Notes: generated by a model from the letters alone, not told the origin. A stretch of 64,000 nt of DNA from Clostridia bacterium (GCA_017502525.1 JAFVUV010000032.1:62001-126000), one strand, 5' to 3'. Counted from the first letter of the stretch, positions 54,963-62,708 are shown. Program-made: numbers and translations.

Positions 54963-54991
54963 TTGTGTTTAGAATAATTTTGTGATAAAAT
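54963..54991 (+). promoter_or_regulatory. DegV gene promoter
   Basis: TTGTGT (54963-54968), a 17-bp spacer, extended TGA and TAAAAT (54986-54991). Confidence 0.65.
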
Positions 54992-55019
54992 GTAGTTACT
55001 AAAAGTTTGGAGGACGCTT

Positions 55020-55868
55020 ATGAAAATTGCCGTTTCAGTTGAATCTACTAACGATTTAACCAAAGAATTGCTTGAAAAATACGATATTAAAGTTATACCT
55101 TATCAAATAGTACTTAAAGATAAAGAGATTAAGGACGGGGAACTTACCGTTGAACAAATTTTCGATTACGTTGAACAGTCGGGTACTCTTCCTAAGACTA
55201 ACGCTCTTAACGAGTTTGAATATACCGAATTTTTTGAAGAACTTAAAAAAGATTACGACGCAGTCGTTCACGTTGCACTTTCTAGCGGACTTACGTCTTC
55301 TTGCAATAACGCTATTAGGGCATCCAAAAATTTAGAAAACGTTTACGTTGTAGATAGTCAAAGTTTATCCACGGGTATAGGTTTGCTTGCTATATACGCG
55401 CGTGAACTTGCCGATGCTAACGAAAGTCCTGAAGTTATTGCTCAAAAGGTTAGTGCAAGGGTAGAAAAGTTGCAAGTAAGTTTCGTTATCGAACGACTTG
55501 ATTATTTATTTAAGGGCGGTAGATGTAACAGTTTGCAGTATTTAGGCGCAAACTTATTAAGACTTCGTCCGAGAATAGTTTTAAAAGACGGAAAGATGGG
55601 CTCTGATAAAAAATATCGCGGAACTATGGGTAAGGTTGTTGCAAAATATTGTGAAGAAGTGTTAAACGAATTTAACACCCCCGACCTTGATAAAGTGTTT
55701 ATAACGTACACTACCGCTACTGCTGAGATGGTTGAATCGGCAAGAAAAGCTGTTACCGAAATGGGCTTTAAAAACATTTACGAAACGCGCGCAGGTGGTA
55801 CGGTGGCAAGCCATTGTGGTGCTAACACGCTTGGTATTTTGTATTTTAATGACGGCGGAGCGCAATAG
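55020..55868 (+). CDS. DegV family fatty-acid-binding protein
   Basis: The 282-residue protein belongs to the DegV/FakB family, which binds fatty acids for phosphorylation by FakA. The N-terminal KIAVSVESTNDLTKELLEKYDIKVIPYQIVL, the SGLTSSCNNAI segment (Ser contacting the carboxylate) and VIERLDYLFKGGRCN are characteristic. FakA is not nearby. It is a single gene with its own promoter and terminator. Confidence 0.92.
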   Translation: MKIAVSVESTNDLTKELLEKYDIKVIPYQIVLKDKEIKDGELTVEQIFDYVEQSGTLPKTNALNEFEYTEFFEELKKDYDAVVHVALSSGLTSSCNNAIRASKNLENVYVVDSQSLSTGIGLLAIYARELADANESPEVIAQKVSARVEKLQVSFVIERLDYLFKGGRCNSLQYLGANLLRLRPRIVLKDGKMGSDKKYRGTMGKVVAKYCEEVLNEFNTPDLDKVFITYTTATAEMVESARKAVTEMGFKNIYETRAGGTVASHCGANTLGILYFNDGGAQ

Positions 55869-55888
55869 TTATATAAAATTAAAAAATT

Positions 55889-55922
55889 TACGCAGAAATT
55901 AGTCTTTTCTGCGTATTTTTTT
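55889..55922 (+). terminator. DegV gene terminator
   Basis: TACGCAGAAA (55889-55898) and TTTCTGCGTA (55906-55915), then seven T. Confidence 0.85.
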
Positions 55923-55933
55923 ATAATTTGGTG

Positions 55934-55962
55934 TTGCTAAAAGATTAATTTTGTGTTACAAT
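55934..55962 (+). promoter_or_regulatory. Promoter of the YegP-repeat protein gene
   Basis: TTGCTA (55934-55939), a 17-bp spacer, extended TGT and TACAAT (55957-55962). Confidence 0.65.
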
Positions 55963-56012
55963 TTGTTCACTAATAAAATATAATAAAATAAATCTTTTAA
56001 GGAGAAACGTTT

Positions 56013-57149
56013 ATGAATCAAATAATACAGTTTGTAAAAAACGTTTGTGCTACTATCGGTGGGTACGTTAATTTACCTGCTAAAACGGTGGGGTACATAG
56101 GCTTAGGCGTTATAGCGTTGATTATAGTGGCAATTATTGCAATTATTGTGAAATGCACTAAAAAGAGAAAGACTAAAAAATCGCAAAAAACGACTGTTGT
56201 GTCAGATAACGAACTAAAACTTGACGACGTGAAAGAAGAACCTGTTAAACCCGTTGAAGAAGTTAAGTCAGAGCAAGTTGAAATAGAACAACCCGTAGAA
56301 GAGCAAGCGGTTGTAGAACAATCCAAACCATTAGAAGAAAAATTATCAAAAAAAGAAACCGATAATAAAACTGCAGACAAGAAAAAGATGGTAAAAAAAG
56401 AAACTGCGTCTAAGCCCGCAAAAAAACTTTTGGGCAAGTGGACGGTGCAGTTTAAGGGTGAAGGCGAATATACGTCCACGCTTTCTGCTAGCAACGGAGA
56501 AGTTATGCTGACAAGCGAAATTTATACTACCGAAGAAGGCGCAAGAAACGGCATAGCAACAATAATTCGTGGCGTAGATAACGGCAAGTTCGTTATTTAT
56601 CAAGACAAGAATAAAAATTATTATTACAAATTAAAAACTTCCACTAACCGTTTGCTTTGTGTTGGTGAAATTTATAAGTCCAAGGAGCAATGCTTAAAAG
56701 CCGTTGATTCGGTTAAACGAATAGCGTCAGGCTCGCCTATCGCTAAAGAGGTGGCTTTAGGTGCGGAATACGTTAAATATACACCCGCTGAACTTCCTGA
56801 CGAAATTAAAAAAGGCACTGAAGGTAAGTGGCGTGTTGAAACAAGTGAAAGCGGTTTGTTTACGGCAAAACTTTTTGCTAGCAACGGTCAATTAATGCTT
56901 ACTACCGAAGAGGTTTCACTTAAAAAAAGTGCGGAAAACGCTATCATTTCAGTAAAGAAAAATGCGATAGACGGCAACTTTATTATCGATCGTGATAAGT
57001 TCGGTAGGTTTTATTATAAACTCCGCAACGCGCAAAAATCGGTTATCTGCATAGGAGAGGCGTACGATACTTTAGAGTCTTGCGTTAGCGCGATAGAGTC
57101 AGTTCGTCGTTTCGCTTCAACGGCAATTACGGTTAATAAAGAGAACTAA
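56013..57149 (+). CDS. Membrane-anchored protein with two YegP-like (DUF1508) repeats
   Basis: The 378-residue protein has one membrane helix (about residues 25-47). A Lys/Glu/Val-rich linker (EEPVKPVEEVKSEQVEIEQP..., about 60-125) follows, then two DUF1508-like repeats. The first is GKWTVQFKGEGEYTSTLSASNGEVMLTSE...NYYYKL, the second GKWRVETSESGLFTAKLFASNGQLMLTTEE...RFYYKL, each with the YegP pattern of small strands ending in YYKL. The two repeats are clearly related to each other. DUF1508 function is unknown. It has its own promoter and terminator. Confidence 0.85.
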   Translation: MNQIIQFVKNVCATIGGYVNLPAKTVGYIGLGVIALIIVAIIAIIVKCTKKRKTKKSQKTTVVSDNELKLDDVKEEPVKPVEEVKSEQVEIEQPVEEQAVVEQSKPLEEKLSKKETDNKTADKKKMVKKETASKPAKKLLGKWTVQFKGEGEYTSTLSASNGEVMLTSEIYTTEEGARNGIATIIRGVDNGKFVIYQDKNKNYYYKLKTSTNRLLCVGEIYKSKEQCLKAVDSVKRIASGSPIAKEVALGAEYVKYTPAELPDEIKKGTEGKWRVETSESGLFTAKLFASNGQLMLTTEEVSLKKSAENAIISVKKNAIDGNFIIDRDKFGRFYYKLRNAQKSVICIGEAYDTLESCVSAIESVRRFASTAITVNKEN

Positions 57150-57175
57150 TAATTTAATACCGTTTAGAAATTTAA

Positions 57176-57209
57176 CACGGCGCGTGTGGTTACCGCGCCG
57201 TGTAATTTT
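57176..57209 (+). terminator. Terminator of the YegP-repeat gene
   Basis: CACGGCGCG (57176-57184) and CGCGCCGTG (57194-57202), then TAATTTT. Confidence 0.8.
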
Positions 57210-57271
57210 ATATAAAAGGCGGAATTCATTATAATATTCGGTAAATTACACATAATAATTTTCGGAATATT

Positions 57272-58168
57272 ATGTTAAAGAAAAATAAATTAATTTACAA
57301 ATTCACAGCGCTTATTTTGACAGCGTGTTTTATATTTACTTTAGGGGTAATCAGCAAAGGAAATATGCCTATTTTTGATTGTTCGGCTATGCCTTTTTAC
57401 CATTTAAATCCGCAAGAGATTGTTTTACGCGCGCAATTTTACACTTCTTACCCCACTTCTACTGAAGAAAGAAAGGCAAACATTAGTCTTGCCGTTAAAT
57501 CTATAGACAAGACTTTGGTGGACGTCGGTGGAGAGTTTTCGTTTAATAAAACGGTGGGCGAGCGAACGGAAAGACGCGGTTATAAGCGTGCGAAAATCAT
57601 TGTTGGTGGTGAGTTCGTTGATGGAGTTGGCGGTGGCGTTTGTCAAGTTTCAACCACCCTATATAACGCAGTATTGCTAGCAGGGTTAAAGATTATCGAA
57701 TATCACGCACACAGTTTGCCCGTCAGTTATATTGCACCGTCGTTTGATGCTATGGTCAATTCTAGTTCGGCAGATTTAAGGTTTGTGAATAATACCGATA
57801 ACCCCGTCGTATTACGCGCGTACGCAGATGGGAGCACTTTGCGTGTTGAAGTTTACGGTCAGCCTATGACGGAAAAATATTCTAGGCAAAGTTTGATTAC
57901 TGAAAAAATTCCCGCTCCGCAATCAGAAGTGGCTTTTGACGAGTCGGGTGAGTTCCCGGACTTATACGAAGGCGACAGTAAAGTAATTAAATACGGTAAA
58001 GAAGGGTATAAAAGCGAAGGGTATTTAATAGTAACGCAAAACGGCAAATTAAAGAGTATGAAAAAAATTCGTACGGATAGTTACGCCGCCGTACGAGGAA
58101 AGGTGATTTTAGGCAAAGCAGAGAAGCCGATAATAGACGATAATATTAAAATTATCCAAGATGGATAG
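57272..58168 (+). CDS. VanW family protein
   Basis: The 298-residue protein has an N-terminal signal anchor (residues 10-30) and a VanW domain (EFSFNKTVGERTERRGYKRAKIIVGGEFVDGVGGGVCQVSTTLYNAVLLAGLKIIEYHAHSLPVSYI) with the invariant GGGVCQVSTTLY core. VanW proteins are cell-wall-associated with unknown activity; the name comes from vancomycin-resistance clusters, but most, including lone genes like this one, are not resistance genes. It is the last core gene before the tRNA-Ser island. Confidence 0.87.
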   Translation: MLKKNKLIYKFTALILTACFIFTLGVISKGNMPIFDCSAMPFYHLNPQEIVLRAQFYTSYPTSTEERKANISLAVKSIDKTLVDVGGEFSFNKTVGERTERRGYKRAKIIVGGEFVDGVGGGVCQVSTTLYNAVLLAGLKIIEYHAHSLPVSYIAPSFDAMVNSSSADLRFVNNTDNPVVLRAYADGSTLRVEVYGQPMTEKYSRQSLITEKIPAPQSEVAFDESGEFPDLYEGDSKVIKYGKEGYKSEGYLIVTQNGKLKSMKKIRTDSYAAVRGKVILGKAEKPIIDDNIKIIQDG

Positions 58169-58326
58169 AAATATTTTTCTTTTAGGAAAAATTTTGAAAA
58201 CATATAAAAAACTTTGACAAAACGAATTTTTTGTGATAACATATCATAGCAATTAAACGAAAACGTTAGAAAATTAGCGTAAAAGTTAACTAAAAGCAAA
58301 TAAAAAGTAAGAAAACTTGACTTTAA

Positions 58327-58418
58327 GGAGAAATACCCAAGAGGCCGAAGGGGCTCCCCTGCTAAGGGAGTAGTGTGTGATAAGCGCAGCGAGGGTTCAA
58401 ATCCCTCTTTCTCCGCCA
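58327..58418 (+). tRNA. tRNA-Ser(GCT), CCA encoded
   Basis: Acceptor arm GGAGAAA (58327-58333) pairs with TTTCTCC before the discriminator G and an encoded CCA. The anticodon stem CTCCC/GGGAG encloses loop CTGCTAA with anticodon GCT. A long variable arm (class II) and the T-arm GAGGGTTCAAATCCCTC fit serine tRNA. The 92-nt gene is followed by a terminator and is the anchor of the accessory island downstream. Confidence 0.95.
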
Positions 58419-58580
58419 CGATAAAGGACACCAAAAGGTGTCCTTTTTTCGTGGCGTAAAAAGATAAAGGGGGATTTGAATTAAGGAGAAAATCGTTCAC
58501 GATTTCCCGTAGGGTAAACAGTGGACACCCACTGTTTATCGGGTATGGTCGCACAGGCGAAAATCCCTCTTTCTCCGCCA
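58415..58580 (+). repeat. Joint module J1 next to tRNA-Ser
   Basis: It starts with hairpin A (58415-58455) and ends with AAATCCCTCTTTCTCCGCCA (58561-58580), an exact 20-bp copy of the tRNA 3' end (58399-58418). Between them, TGGCG (58452-58456) pairs with the terminal CGCCA, and AAAGGGGGATTT (58466-58477) pairs with AAATCCCTCTTT (58561-58572). A central AAACAGTGG...CCACTGTTT hairpin is also present. The whole can fold as one large stem-loop. GGAGAAA at 58484 mimics a tRNA acceptor 5' end. It looks like a recombination site derived from tRNA-Ser. Confidence 0.75.
58426..58449 (+). terminator. tRNA-Ser terminator (hairpin A, copy 1)
   Basis: GGACACC (58426-58432), AAAA, GGTGTCC (58437-58443), six T. 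It is nested in a longer inverted repeat GCCACGA...TCGTGGC (58415-58455) that recurs at 61666 and 62431. Confidence 0.92.
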
Positions 58581-58659
58581 AGAGAGATTGTATTCTAATA
58601 ACGGATACAATCTCTTATATTTTTGTTATAAAGGTGTGGCAGGAATTATTGTAGAAAGA
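58581..58659 (+). repeat. Repeat B, copy 1 (terminator-type hairpin)
   Basis: This 79-nt block matches repeat B copy 2 (62630-62708) at about 74 positions. It includes AGAGATTGTAT...ATACAATCTCT (58583-58615), an 11-bp stem followed by a T-rich run. Both copies directly follow a tRNA 3'-end copy, so B may have been the original sequence downstream of the tRNA gene. Confidence 0.85.
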
Positions 58660-58684
58660 TGAATGAGCATATTACCCAATTAGA

Positions 58685-58713
58685 TTGAAAAAATTGTCGT
58701 TTTATGTTATAAT
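58685..58713 (+). promoter_or_regulatory. Promoter of cargo block 1
   Basis: TTGAAA (58685-58690), a 17-bp spacer, extended TGT and TATAAT (58708-58713). Confidence 0.82.
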
Positions 58714-58745
58714 ACTTATAAGATTTTTACAAAAAGGAAAATTAT

Positions 58746-59717
58746 ATGATTCCAAATTATATAAATCAATGGTTGAAAATTATAGATGAAATGCAAAACG
58801 ATAATACATATAAATTGGCGTTTGGTCGTGCGTTGATAGAGAATATCGCATTTTCTCAATATCAAACAATTGAAGAGAATGTAGTTATAGCCTTTGACGA
58901 CATATCTAAATGCATGTTGAAATATTATTGGAATCAAATTTTTTATTTCAATCTTAAACAAGCCCCTTACGCAAATAAAGAGCCTGTTATTTGCAAAGAT
59001 ACAAAAGTTTTAATTGATTTATATAAAAACATTACAAATTCGGCTATACCTAAATGGTACGACGAAGCAATTATAGAAATTAAAAGAACAGCCCCCAATA
59101 CATACATAAAAATTATAAAACACATTACAAAAACTTTACACGAGAATGTTTGTTGGCGTTTTAAGATTGCTAACGATTCCGAAATTGATATTTACGAATA
59201 TACGCCTAAAATTTCAAAGATAATATTTACCAAAGAAAACGCACAATTACTTGCAGAATACTCTATAATTATTTCAAAGTTATTGAATTATAAATGGACT
59301 CAATTATTAGAAAAATTTAACTATTCCCCTAAAATTGCAAGTAAGGTAAATGGCATAAGCGAAACAAAATTACGTAGGAACAGTTTGAAAAAATATAAAG
59401 ACGCTTTGCTTTTAGAGTATTCGGGTAAGGCAATAGATTTTTATACAGGCGAAGAGTTGAGTGTTGACGATATTAGTATCGACCACGTTATTCCTTGGAG
59501 TTTTATGTACTCAGATGATATTTGGAATTTAGTTATAACTTCAAGGTCGCGAAATTCTTCAAAAAGCAACTCTATCCCTGACGAACAAACTATTGAAAGA
59601 CTAAAAGAAAGAAACTTAAAACTAGTTAATATTTTAAGTGGTAGTTTTAAATCTGATTTGGAAATCTCTATTAAAAACAATTATTTGGATAGGTTTTACT
59701 ATGAGTGTAAGTTGTAA
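58746..59717 (+). CDS. HNH endonuclease-domain protein
   Basis: The 323-residue protein has a helical N-terminal region (residues 1-215) and a C-terminal HNH nuclease. The HNH core is ISIDHVIPWSFMYSDDIWNLVITSRSRNSSKSNSIP (about residues 246-281): D-H, a central N in IWNL and the final N-x3-K-x-N. The gene is the first of three in cargo block 1, driven by a strong extended promoter, and its end overlaps the methyltransferase start by 17 bases. The context (tRNA island, nuclease, HEPN) argues for phage defence. It could also be a mobile-element nuclease. Its substrate is unknown. Confidence 0.85.
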   Translation: MIPNYINQWLKIIDEMQNDNTYKLAFGRALIENIAFSQYQTIEENVVIAFDDISKCMLKYYWNQIFYFNLKQAPYANKEPVICKDTKVLIDLYKNITNSAIPKWYDEAIIEIKRTAPNTYIKIIKHITKTLHENVCWRFKIANDSEIDIYEYTPKISKIIFTKENAQLLAEYSIIISKLLNYKWTQLLEKFNYSPKIASKVNGISETKLRRNSLKKYKDALLLEYSGKAIDFYTGEELSVDDISIDHVIPWSFMYSDDIWNLVITSRSRNSSKSNSIPDEQTIERLKERNLKLVNILSGSFKSDLEISIKNNYLDRFYYECKL

Positions 59718-60279
59718 AACAAAGCAATACTATTCTACTAATTACAAAGAATACATTTCTACCACCCAAAATATTGATATGACCGATCATTATAGACGAT
59801 TTTTGCCATATCTTTCCCAAGGGGCAAAAATATTAGATATTGGCTTTGGTAGTGGTCGTGATTTGTTATATTTCGTAAGTAAAGGTTATAATGTTTGGGG
59901 TGTTGATAACGTAAGCGAATTTGTAGAGAAAGCCAAAGAAAATGGTTTGAACGTAGAATTATGTGATTTTCATAATCTTCCTTATATTGAAACGTTTGAT
60001 GGTATTTGGGCTTGCGCCTCTCTTTTACACTCTAATAACTTACCACTTGCTTTTGATAATCTTAATAAAGCATTAAAAGTGGGCGGATATATTTATTTGT
60101 CTATGAAATATGGAAAGGGCACAAATATTGAAGATGGTAGATTTTATCAATATATTGACGAAGAAAAATTAAAAGAACTTTGCAAAAATTCAAATCTTTC
60201 CATTGTGGAAATTTATAATTCGGAAGATTTACTTAAAAGAAATAACGGCTGGATAAATGCAGTTTTGAGAAAAATATAA
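59701..60279 (+). CDS. Small class I SAM-dependent methyltransferase
   Basis: ATG 59701 (MSVSCKTKQYYSTNYKEY) lies inside the end of the HNH gene, and a longer in-frame ORF start upstream would overlap it more without a ribosome site. The 192-residue protein has the SAM motif LDIGFGSGRD (about residues 43-52), an acidic ribose contact GVDNV and a Methyltransf_11/TehB-like fold with VGGYIYLSMKYG. It lacks the (D/N)PP(Y/F) motif of DNA adenine methyltransferases, so it more likely modifies a small molecule, RNA or protein. Its tight coupling to a nuclease gene suggests a joint system. Confidence 0.82.
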   Translation: MSVSCKTKQYYSTNYKEYISTTQNIDMTDHYRRFLPYLSQGAKILDIGFGSGRDLLYFVSKGYNVWGVDNVSEFVEKAKENGLNVELCDFHNLPYIETFDGIWACASLLHSNNLPLAFDNLNKALKVGGYIYLSMKYGKGTNIEDGRFYQYIDEEKLKELCKNSNLSIVEIYNSEDLLKRNNGWINAVLRKI

Positions 60280-60332
60280 TTAATGTTATTGAATAAAATT
60301 AGATTTTTGTAAAATTAACAAGGAAAATGCTT

Positions 60333-61526
60333 ATGATAAAAGAAGAATTTGTTAAAAAATTAGTTGCACTTTTTGACCCCAAATTAACCTATCACAATAA
60401 AGAGTTATCTTATATAAATAAAATTAAAATAACAATTCCCGAAACATTAAATGATATTTCTGAAGATGAACATATCATCCAAAATTCAATTGGTATATTT
60501 CAAGATAACACATTAGAGGTGTTAATTAGAAGTATTGATAGTATTCCATTAGATAATGTTATCACTAACTCAAATTATGAAATAAGGATAAATGAAAATA
60601 TTTCGGATGCTTTATGTGTTAAAATGATTAAAAACTTGCCAAATGAAAAGATAAAAGTTTTTGTGCCAATTTTTAGACTTGGAAGAATATATGAAGAAAC
60701 AGGAAATATTAATTTATTTGATTTTATAAGAACTGCTTTTTCAGGATATTGTTCTTTAGAAATAAAATCATTAGGCGACTCATCTAACTGTTTTGAAATG
60801 CTTCAAATAGCAAAATCATTTATTTTCAACATCTCAATGTTACAAAATAGAAATTTTTACATAGTAGACAATATGGAAAATTTCTTATATGACTTAAAAC
60901 CAAGTATTAGAAGAACTTCTAGAAACAATATTGATGTTCCTTATAGAAGATACATTGATGATGTTGTTCAGTATTACATTGATGGAAATTCAGCAAGAGT
61001 CCCTAAAATTAAATTTTTATCATTTTATAATGTTTTAGAATATTTCTTTGATAAAGTTTACATAGATGATAAATGCAAAAAGATTCAAAAGATAATAACA
61101 AGTCCAAAATTTAATCATAGCAATCTTAATCATTACAAAAAAATATTAGAGGTTTTTGATATTAAGAAGGCTAAAAATTTGGAAAAAACTAATATAAATG
61201 AATTCGATTCATTAAAATTGTTAATATCAAAATATATTGATTTAAATGAGTTTCGTAGTTTTTTAAATGAGTATAGATATTACATAGAAAATGATGCCCA
61301 TAAAATTGAAAATACAAAATTTAGTTTGTTAGATTCTGATGAATGCATTGTATCGAAAATTAGCAAAAGGGTATATCAAGTAAGAAATGCACTTGTTCAC
61401 AGTAAAGATACAGAAAATATCCGATATGCTCCAAGAAAAGATGATATTTATATTTATAATGAAATAGAGTTAATTAAATATTTAGCACAAGAAATTATCA
61501 TTGCAACCTCCGAATTAATAAAATAA
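60333..61526 (+). CDS. Large hypothetical protein with C-terminal HEPN-like domain
   Basis: ATG 60333 (MIKEEFVKKLV) follows AAGGA with good spacing; ATG 60327 is too close to it. The 397-residue protein has a poorly characterised N-terminal half with mixed strands and helices. The C-terminal half is helical and ends with ISKRVYQVRNALVHSKDTENIRYAP, whose RNALVH matches the R-x4-H active-site motif of HEPN ribonucleases (ApeA-like). Such domains often act as toxins in phage defence. Codon use is strongly A+T-rich, unlike the core genes. It is the third gene of cargo block 1, 53 bp after the methyltransferase. HEPN assignment is by motif only. Confidence 0.65.
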   Translation: MIKEEFVKKLVALFDPKLTYHNKELSYINKIKITIPETLNDISEDEHIIQNSIGIFQDNTLEVLIRSIDSIPLDNVITNSNYEIRINENISDALCVKMIKNLPNEKIKVFVPIFRLGRIYEETGNINLFDFIRTAFSGYCSLEIKSLGDSSNCFEMLQIAKSFIFNISMLQNRNFYIVDNMENFLYDLKPSIRRTSRNNIDVPYRRYIDDVVQYYIDGNSARVPKIKFLSFYNVLEYFFDKVYIDDKCKKIQKIITSPKFNHSNLNHYKKILEVFDIKKAKNLEKTNINEFDSLKLLISKYIDLNEFRSFLNEYRYYIENDAHKIENTKFSLLDSDECIVSKISKRVYQVRNALVHSKDTENIRYAPRKDDIYIYNEIELIKYLAQEIIIATSELIK

Positions 61527-61626
61527 ATTATTATTAGAATTTTTATAAAATCTTAAATATAATTATGAAATTTTACTTTCTCTTAAACATGTTTTTAATA
61601 TATCATCAATCAACATATAGTTGCTT

Positions 61627-61650
61627 ATAGGATTAGAAAATTTAGAATGC
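61627..61650 (+). pseudogene. Remnant of an XRE-regulator 3' end
   Basis: The codons ATA GGA TTA GAA AAT (61627-61641) reproduce the IGLEN tail of the XRE gene at 62189-62392, and the following AATGCAATCACCACTTGCCC (61646-61665) recurs exactly at 62411-62430. This suggests that a second copy of that regulator cassette once lay here. Confidence 0.55.
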
Positions 61651-61665
61651 AATCACCACTTGCCC

Positions 61666-61867
61666 GCCACGAATAAGGACACCAAAACGGTGTCCTTTTT
61701 TCGTGGCGTGGGTAAACCACGGATATGAACAAGTGAGCCGTGGAATAAAACTATTGACGCAAAAAACAATAGGTGCGAACGGTGTTCTGGCGTCATATGA
61801 CGGACAATTTTAATGGGCAAAGCCCACCGTAGCGAAAGCGTAGGTGCGCTCTTCTCTTTCTCCGCCA
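61666..61867 (+). repeat. Joint module J2
   Basis: It begins with hairpin A copy 2 (61666-61707), preceded by the 20-nt block X (61646-61665), and ends with CTCTTTCTCCGCCA (61854-61867), a copy of the tRNA-Ser 3' end. CGTGGCG (61702-61708) is complementary to CGCCACG (61863-61869). The interior holds several hairpins: CCACGG...CCGTGG, CTATTG...CAATAG, CGTCATATGACG and GGGC-AAA-GCCC. The gap from 61527 to 61665 otherwise shows only the XRE remnant. Confidence 0.7.
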
Positions 61868-61879
61868 CGTAAATACTCC

Positions 61880-62080
61880 CTAATTAAACATTTGATAAAC
61901 TTCAATTTTAATTATCCTTGCAATTCTAAAAAGTGCAATTATTTCAAAATTGAAATTATTAGCCATAATTTTATTTAAGGTGTTAGGGCTAATTTTGCAC
62001 ATTTTGCAAAATTTTGTTTTACTTATATTGTTTTCTAACATAAACTTTTCAATAATTTCTATCTTAATTGTGTTGTTCAT
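61880..62080 (-). CDS. Small HTH protein
   Basis: The 66-residue protein has a recognisable helix-turn-helix (ISKTKFCKMCKISPNTLNKIMANN) in a Cro/XRE-like frame and little else. It is divergent from the XRE gene at 62189, and between them lie three TACCA-NN-TGGTA palindromes. A minus-strand promoter TTGACT-18-TATAAT (62140-62111) drives it. It may be the antagonist of the neighbouring repressor in a small two-regulator switch, like a lysogeny module without phage genes. Confidence 0.75.
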   Translation of the reverse strand: MNNTIKIEIIEKFMLENNISKTKFCKMCKISPNTLNKIMANNFNFEIIALFRIARIIKIEVYQMFN

Positions 62081-62093
62081 ATTTGCCCCCTTT

Positions 62094-62161
62094 TACCATG
62101 TGGTACATATATTATATATTTACCAATTGGTAAAAGTCAAGTATTTTATTACCATTTGGTA
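62094..62161. promoter_or_regulatory. Three-operator divergent control region
   Basis: Palindromes TACCATGTGGTA (62094-62105), TACCAATTGGTA (62121-62132) and TACCATTTGGTA (62150-62161) are spaced 27 and 29 bp centre to centre. The first lies between the minus promoter and its gene, the middle one inside the minus-strand promoter spacer, and the third overlaps the plus-strand -10 region. Three related operators between two divergent HTH genes is the layout of a bistable switch. Confidence 0.8.
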
Positions 62162-62188
62162 TACAATTGTTAAAAATAAGGAGTTAAT

Positions 62189-62392
62189 ATGAATAAGTTT
62201 GCAGAAAGATTAAAAGAATTAAGAGAAGAAAAAAATCTTACACAATATGAGTTATCTAAAAAACTTAATATAAGCACTGCCTGTATTAATCGCTGGGAAA
62301 AGAATTTAAGAGTTCCAAATATTGATAGTATAATTATTCTTTGTCAATTTTTTGGTTGTTCATCAGATTATTTAATAGGTTTAGAAAACTAA
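62189..62392 (+). CDS. XRE-family transcriptional regulator
   Basis: This 67-residue protein is a single HTH domain (FAERLKELREEKNLTQYELSKKLNISTACINRWEKNLRVPNIDSIIILCQFFGCSSDYLIGL). ATG 62189 follows AAGGAG. It is divergent from the small HTH gene and likely binds the TACCA-NN-TGGTA operators. A remnant of a similar gene end at 61627 suggests this cassette was once duplicated. Its stop is followed within 20 bp by block X and hairpin A copy 3. Confidence 0.88.
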   Translation: MNKFAERLKELREEKNLTQYELSKKLNISTACINRWEKNLRVPNIDSIIILCQFFGCSSDYLIGLEN

Positions 62393-62430
62393 AACTCAAT
62401 CAAGAGTTCAAATGCAATCACCACTTGCCC

Positions 62431-62629
62431 GCCACGATAAAGGACACCAAAACGGTGTCCTTTTTTCGTGGCGTAAAAAGATAAAGAGGGATTGGACGAA
62501 GTCCTTCGTAGTGAAACGTAGAAGCATTAGGAGAAAATGCGACGGCGCAATCCACTAGCGTGGGACGGCAACCCTTTTGTCGCTATGCGACATTTCCCCT
62601 AGCAGGGGAATCGCCCTCTTTCTCCGCCA
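62431..62629 (+). repeat. Joint module J3
   Basis: It is preceded by block X (62411-62430), starts with hairpin A copy 3 (62431-62472) and ends with CCCTCTTTCTCCGCCA (62614-62629), a tRNA 3'-end copy. AAAGAGGG (62483-62490) pairs with CCCTCTTT (62614-62621), and TGGCG with the terminal CGCCA. GGAGAAA at 62530 again imitates a tRNA acceptor 5' end. Other hairpins are GTCGC-TAT-GCGAC and TTCCCCT-AGC-AGGGGAA. The latter resembles the reverse complement of the tRNA anticodon arm. Confidence 0.75.
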
Positions 62630-62708
62630 AGAGAGATTGTATTCTAATAACGGATACAATCTCTTTTATTTTTGTTATAAAGGTGTTGCTGGAATAATTG
62701 TTGAAAGA
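62630..62708 (+). repeat. Repeat B, copy 2 (terminator-type hairpin)
   Basis: AGAGATTGTAT (62632-62642) and ATACAATCTCT (62654-62664) followed by TTTATTTTTG. About 74 of 79 positions equal copy 1. It directly follows the tRNA 3'-end copy of J3. Confidence 0.85.

Noticed and set aside
58456..58580. Retron msr-msd RNA in J1, J2 or J3
   Set aside because: The folded structure with complementary ends is suggestive, but no reverse transcriptase gene is in the window.
58081..58581. A minus-strand open frame crossing the tRNA-Ser and J1
   Set aside because: It covers a tRNA gene and repeats and has no ribosome site. The same holds for the minus-strand frame at 61653-61868 over J2.
58415..62629. 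CRISPR array
   Set aside because: The repeats are few, irregularly spaced by kilobases of genes, and tied to a tRNA end. There are no regular spacers and no cas genes.
58415..62629. Classical integron attC sites
   Set aside because: No integron integrase and no clear GTTRRRY/RYYYAAC core pairs were found. Only the folded-module analogy is kept.
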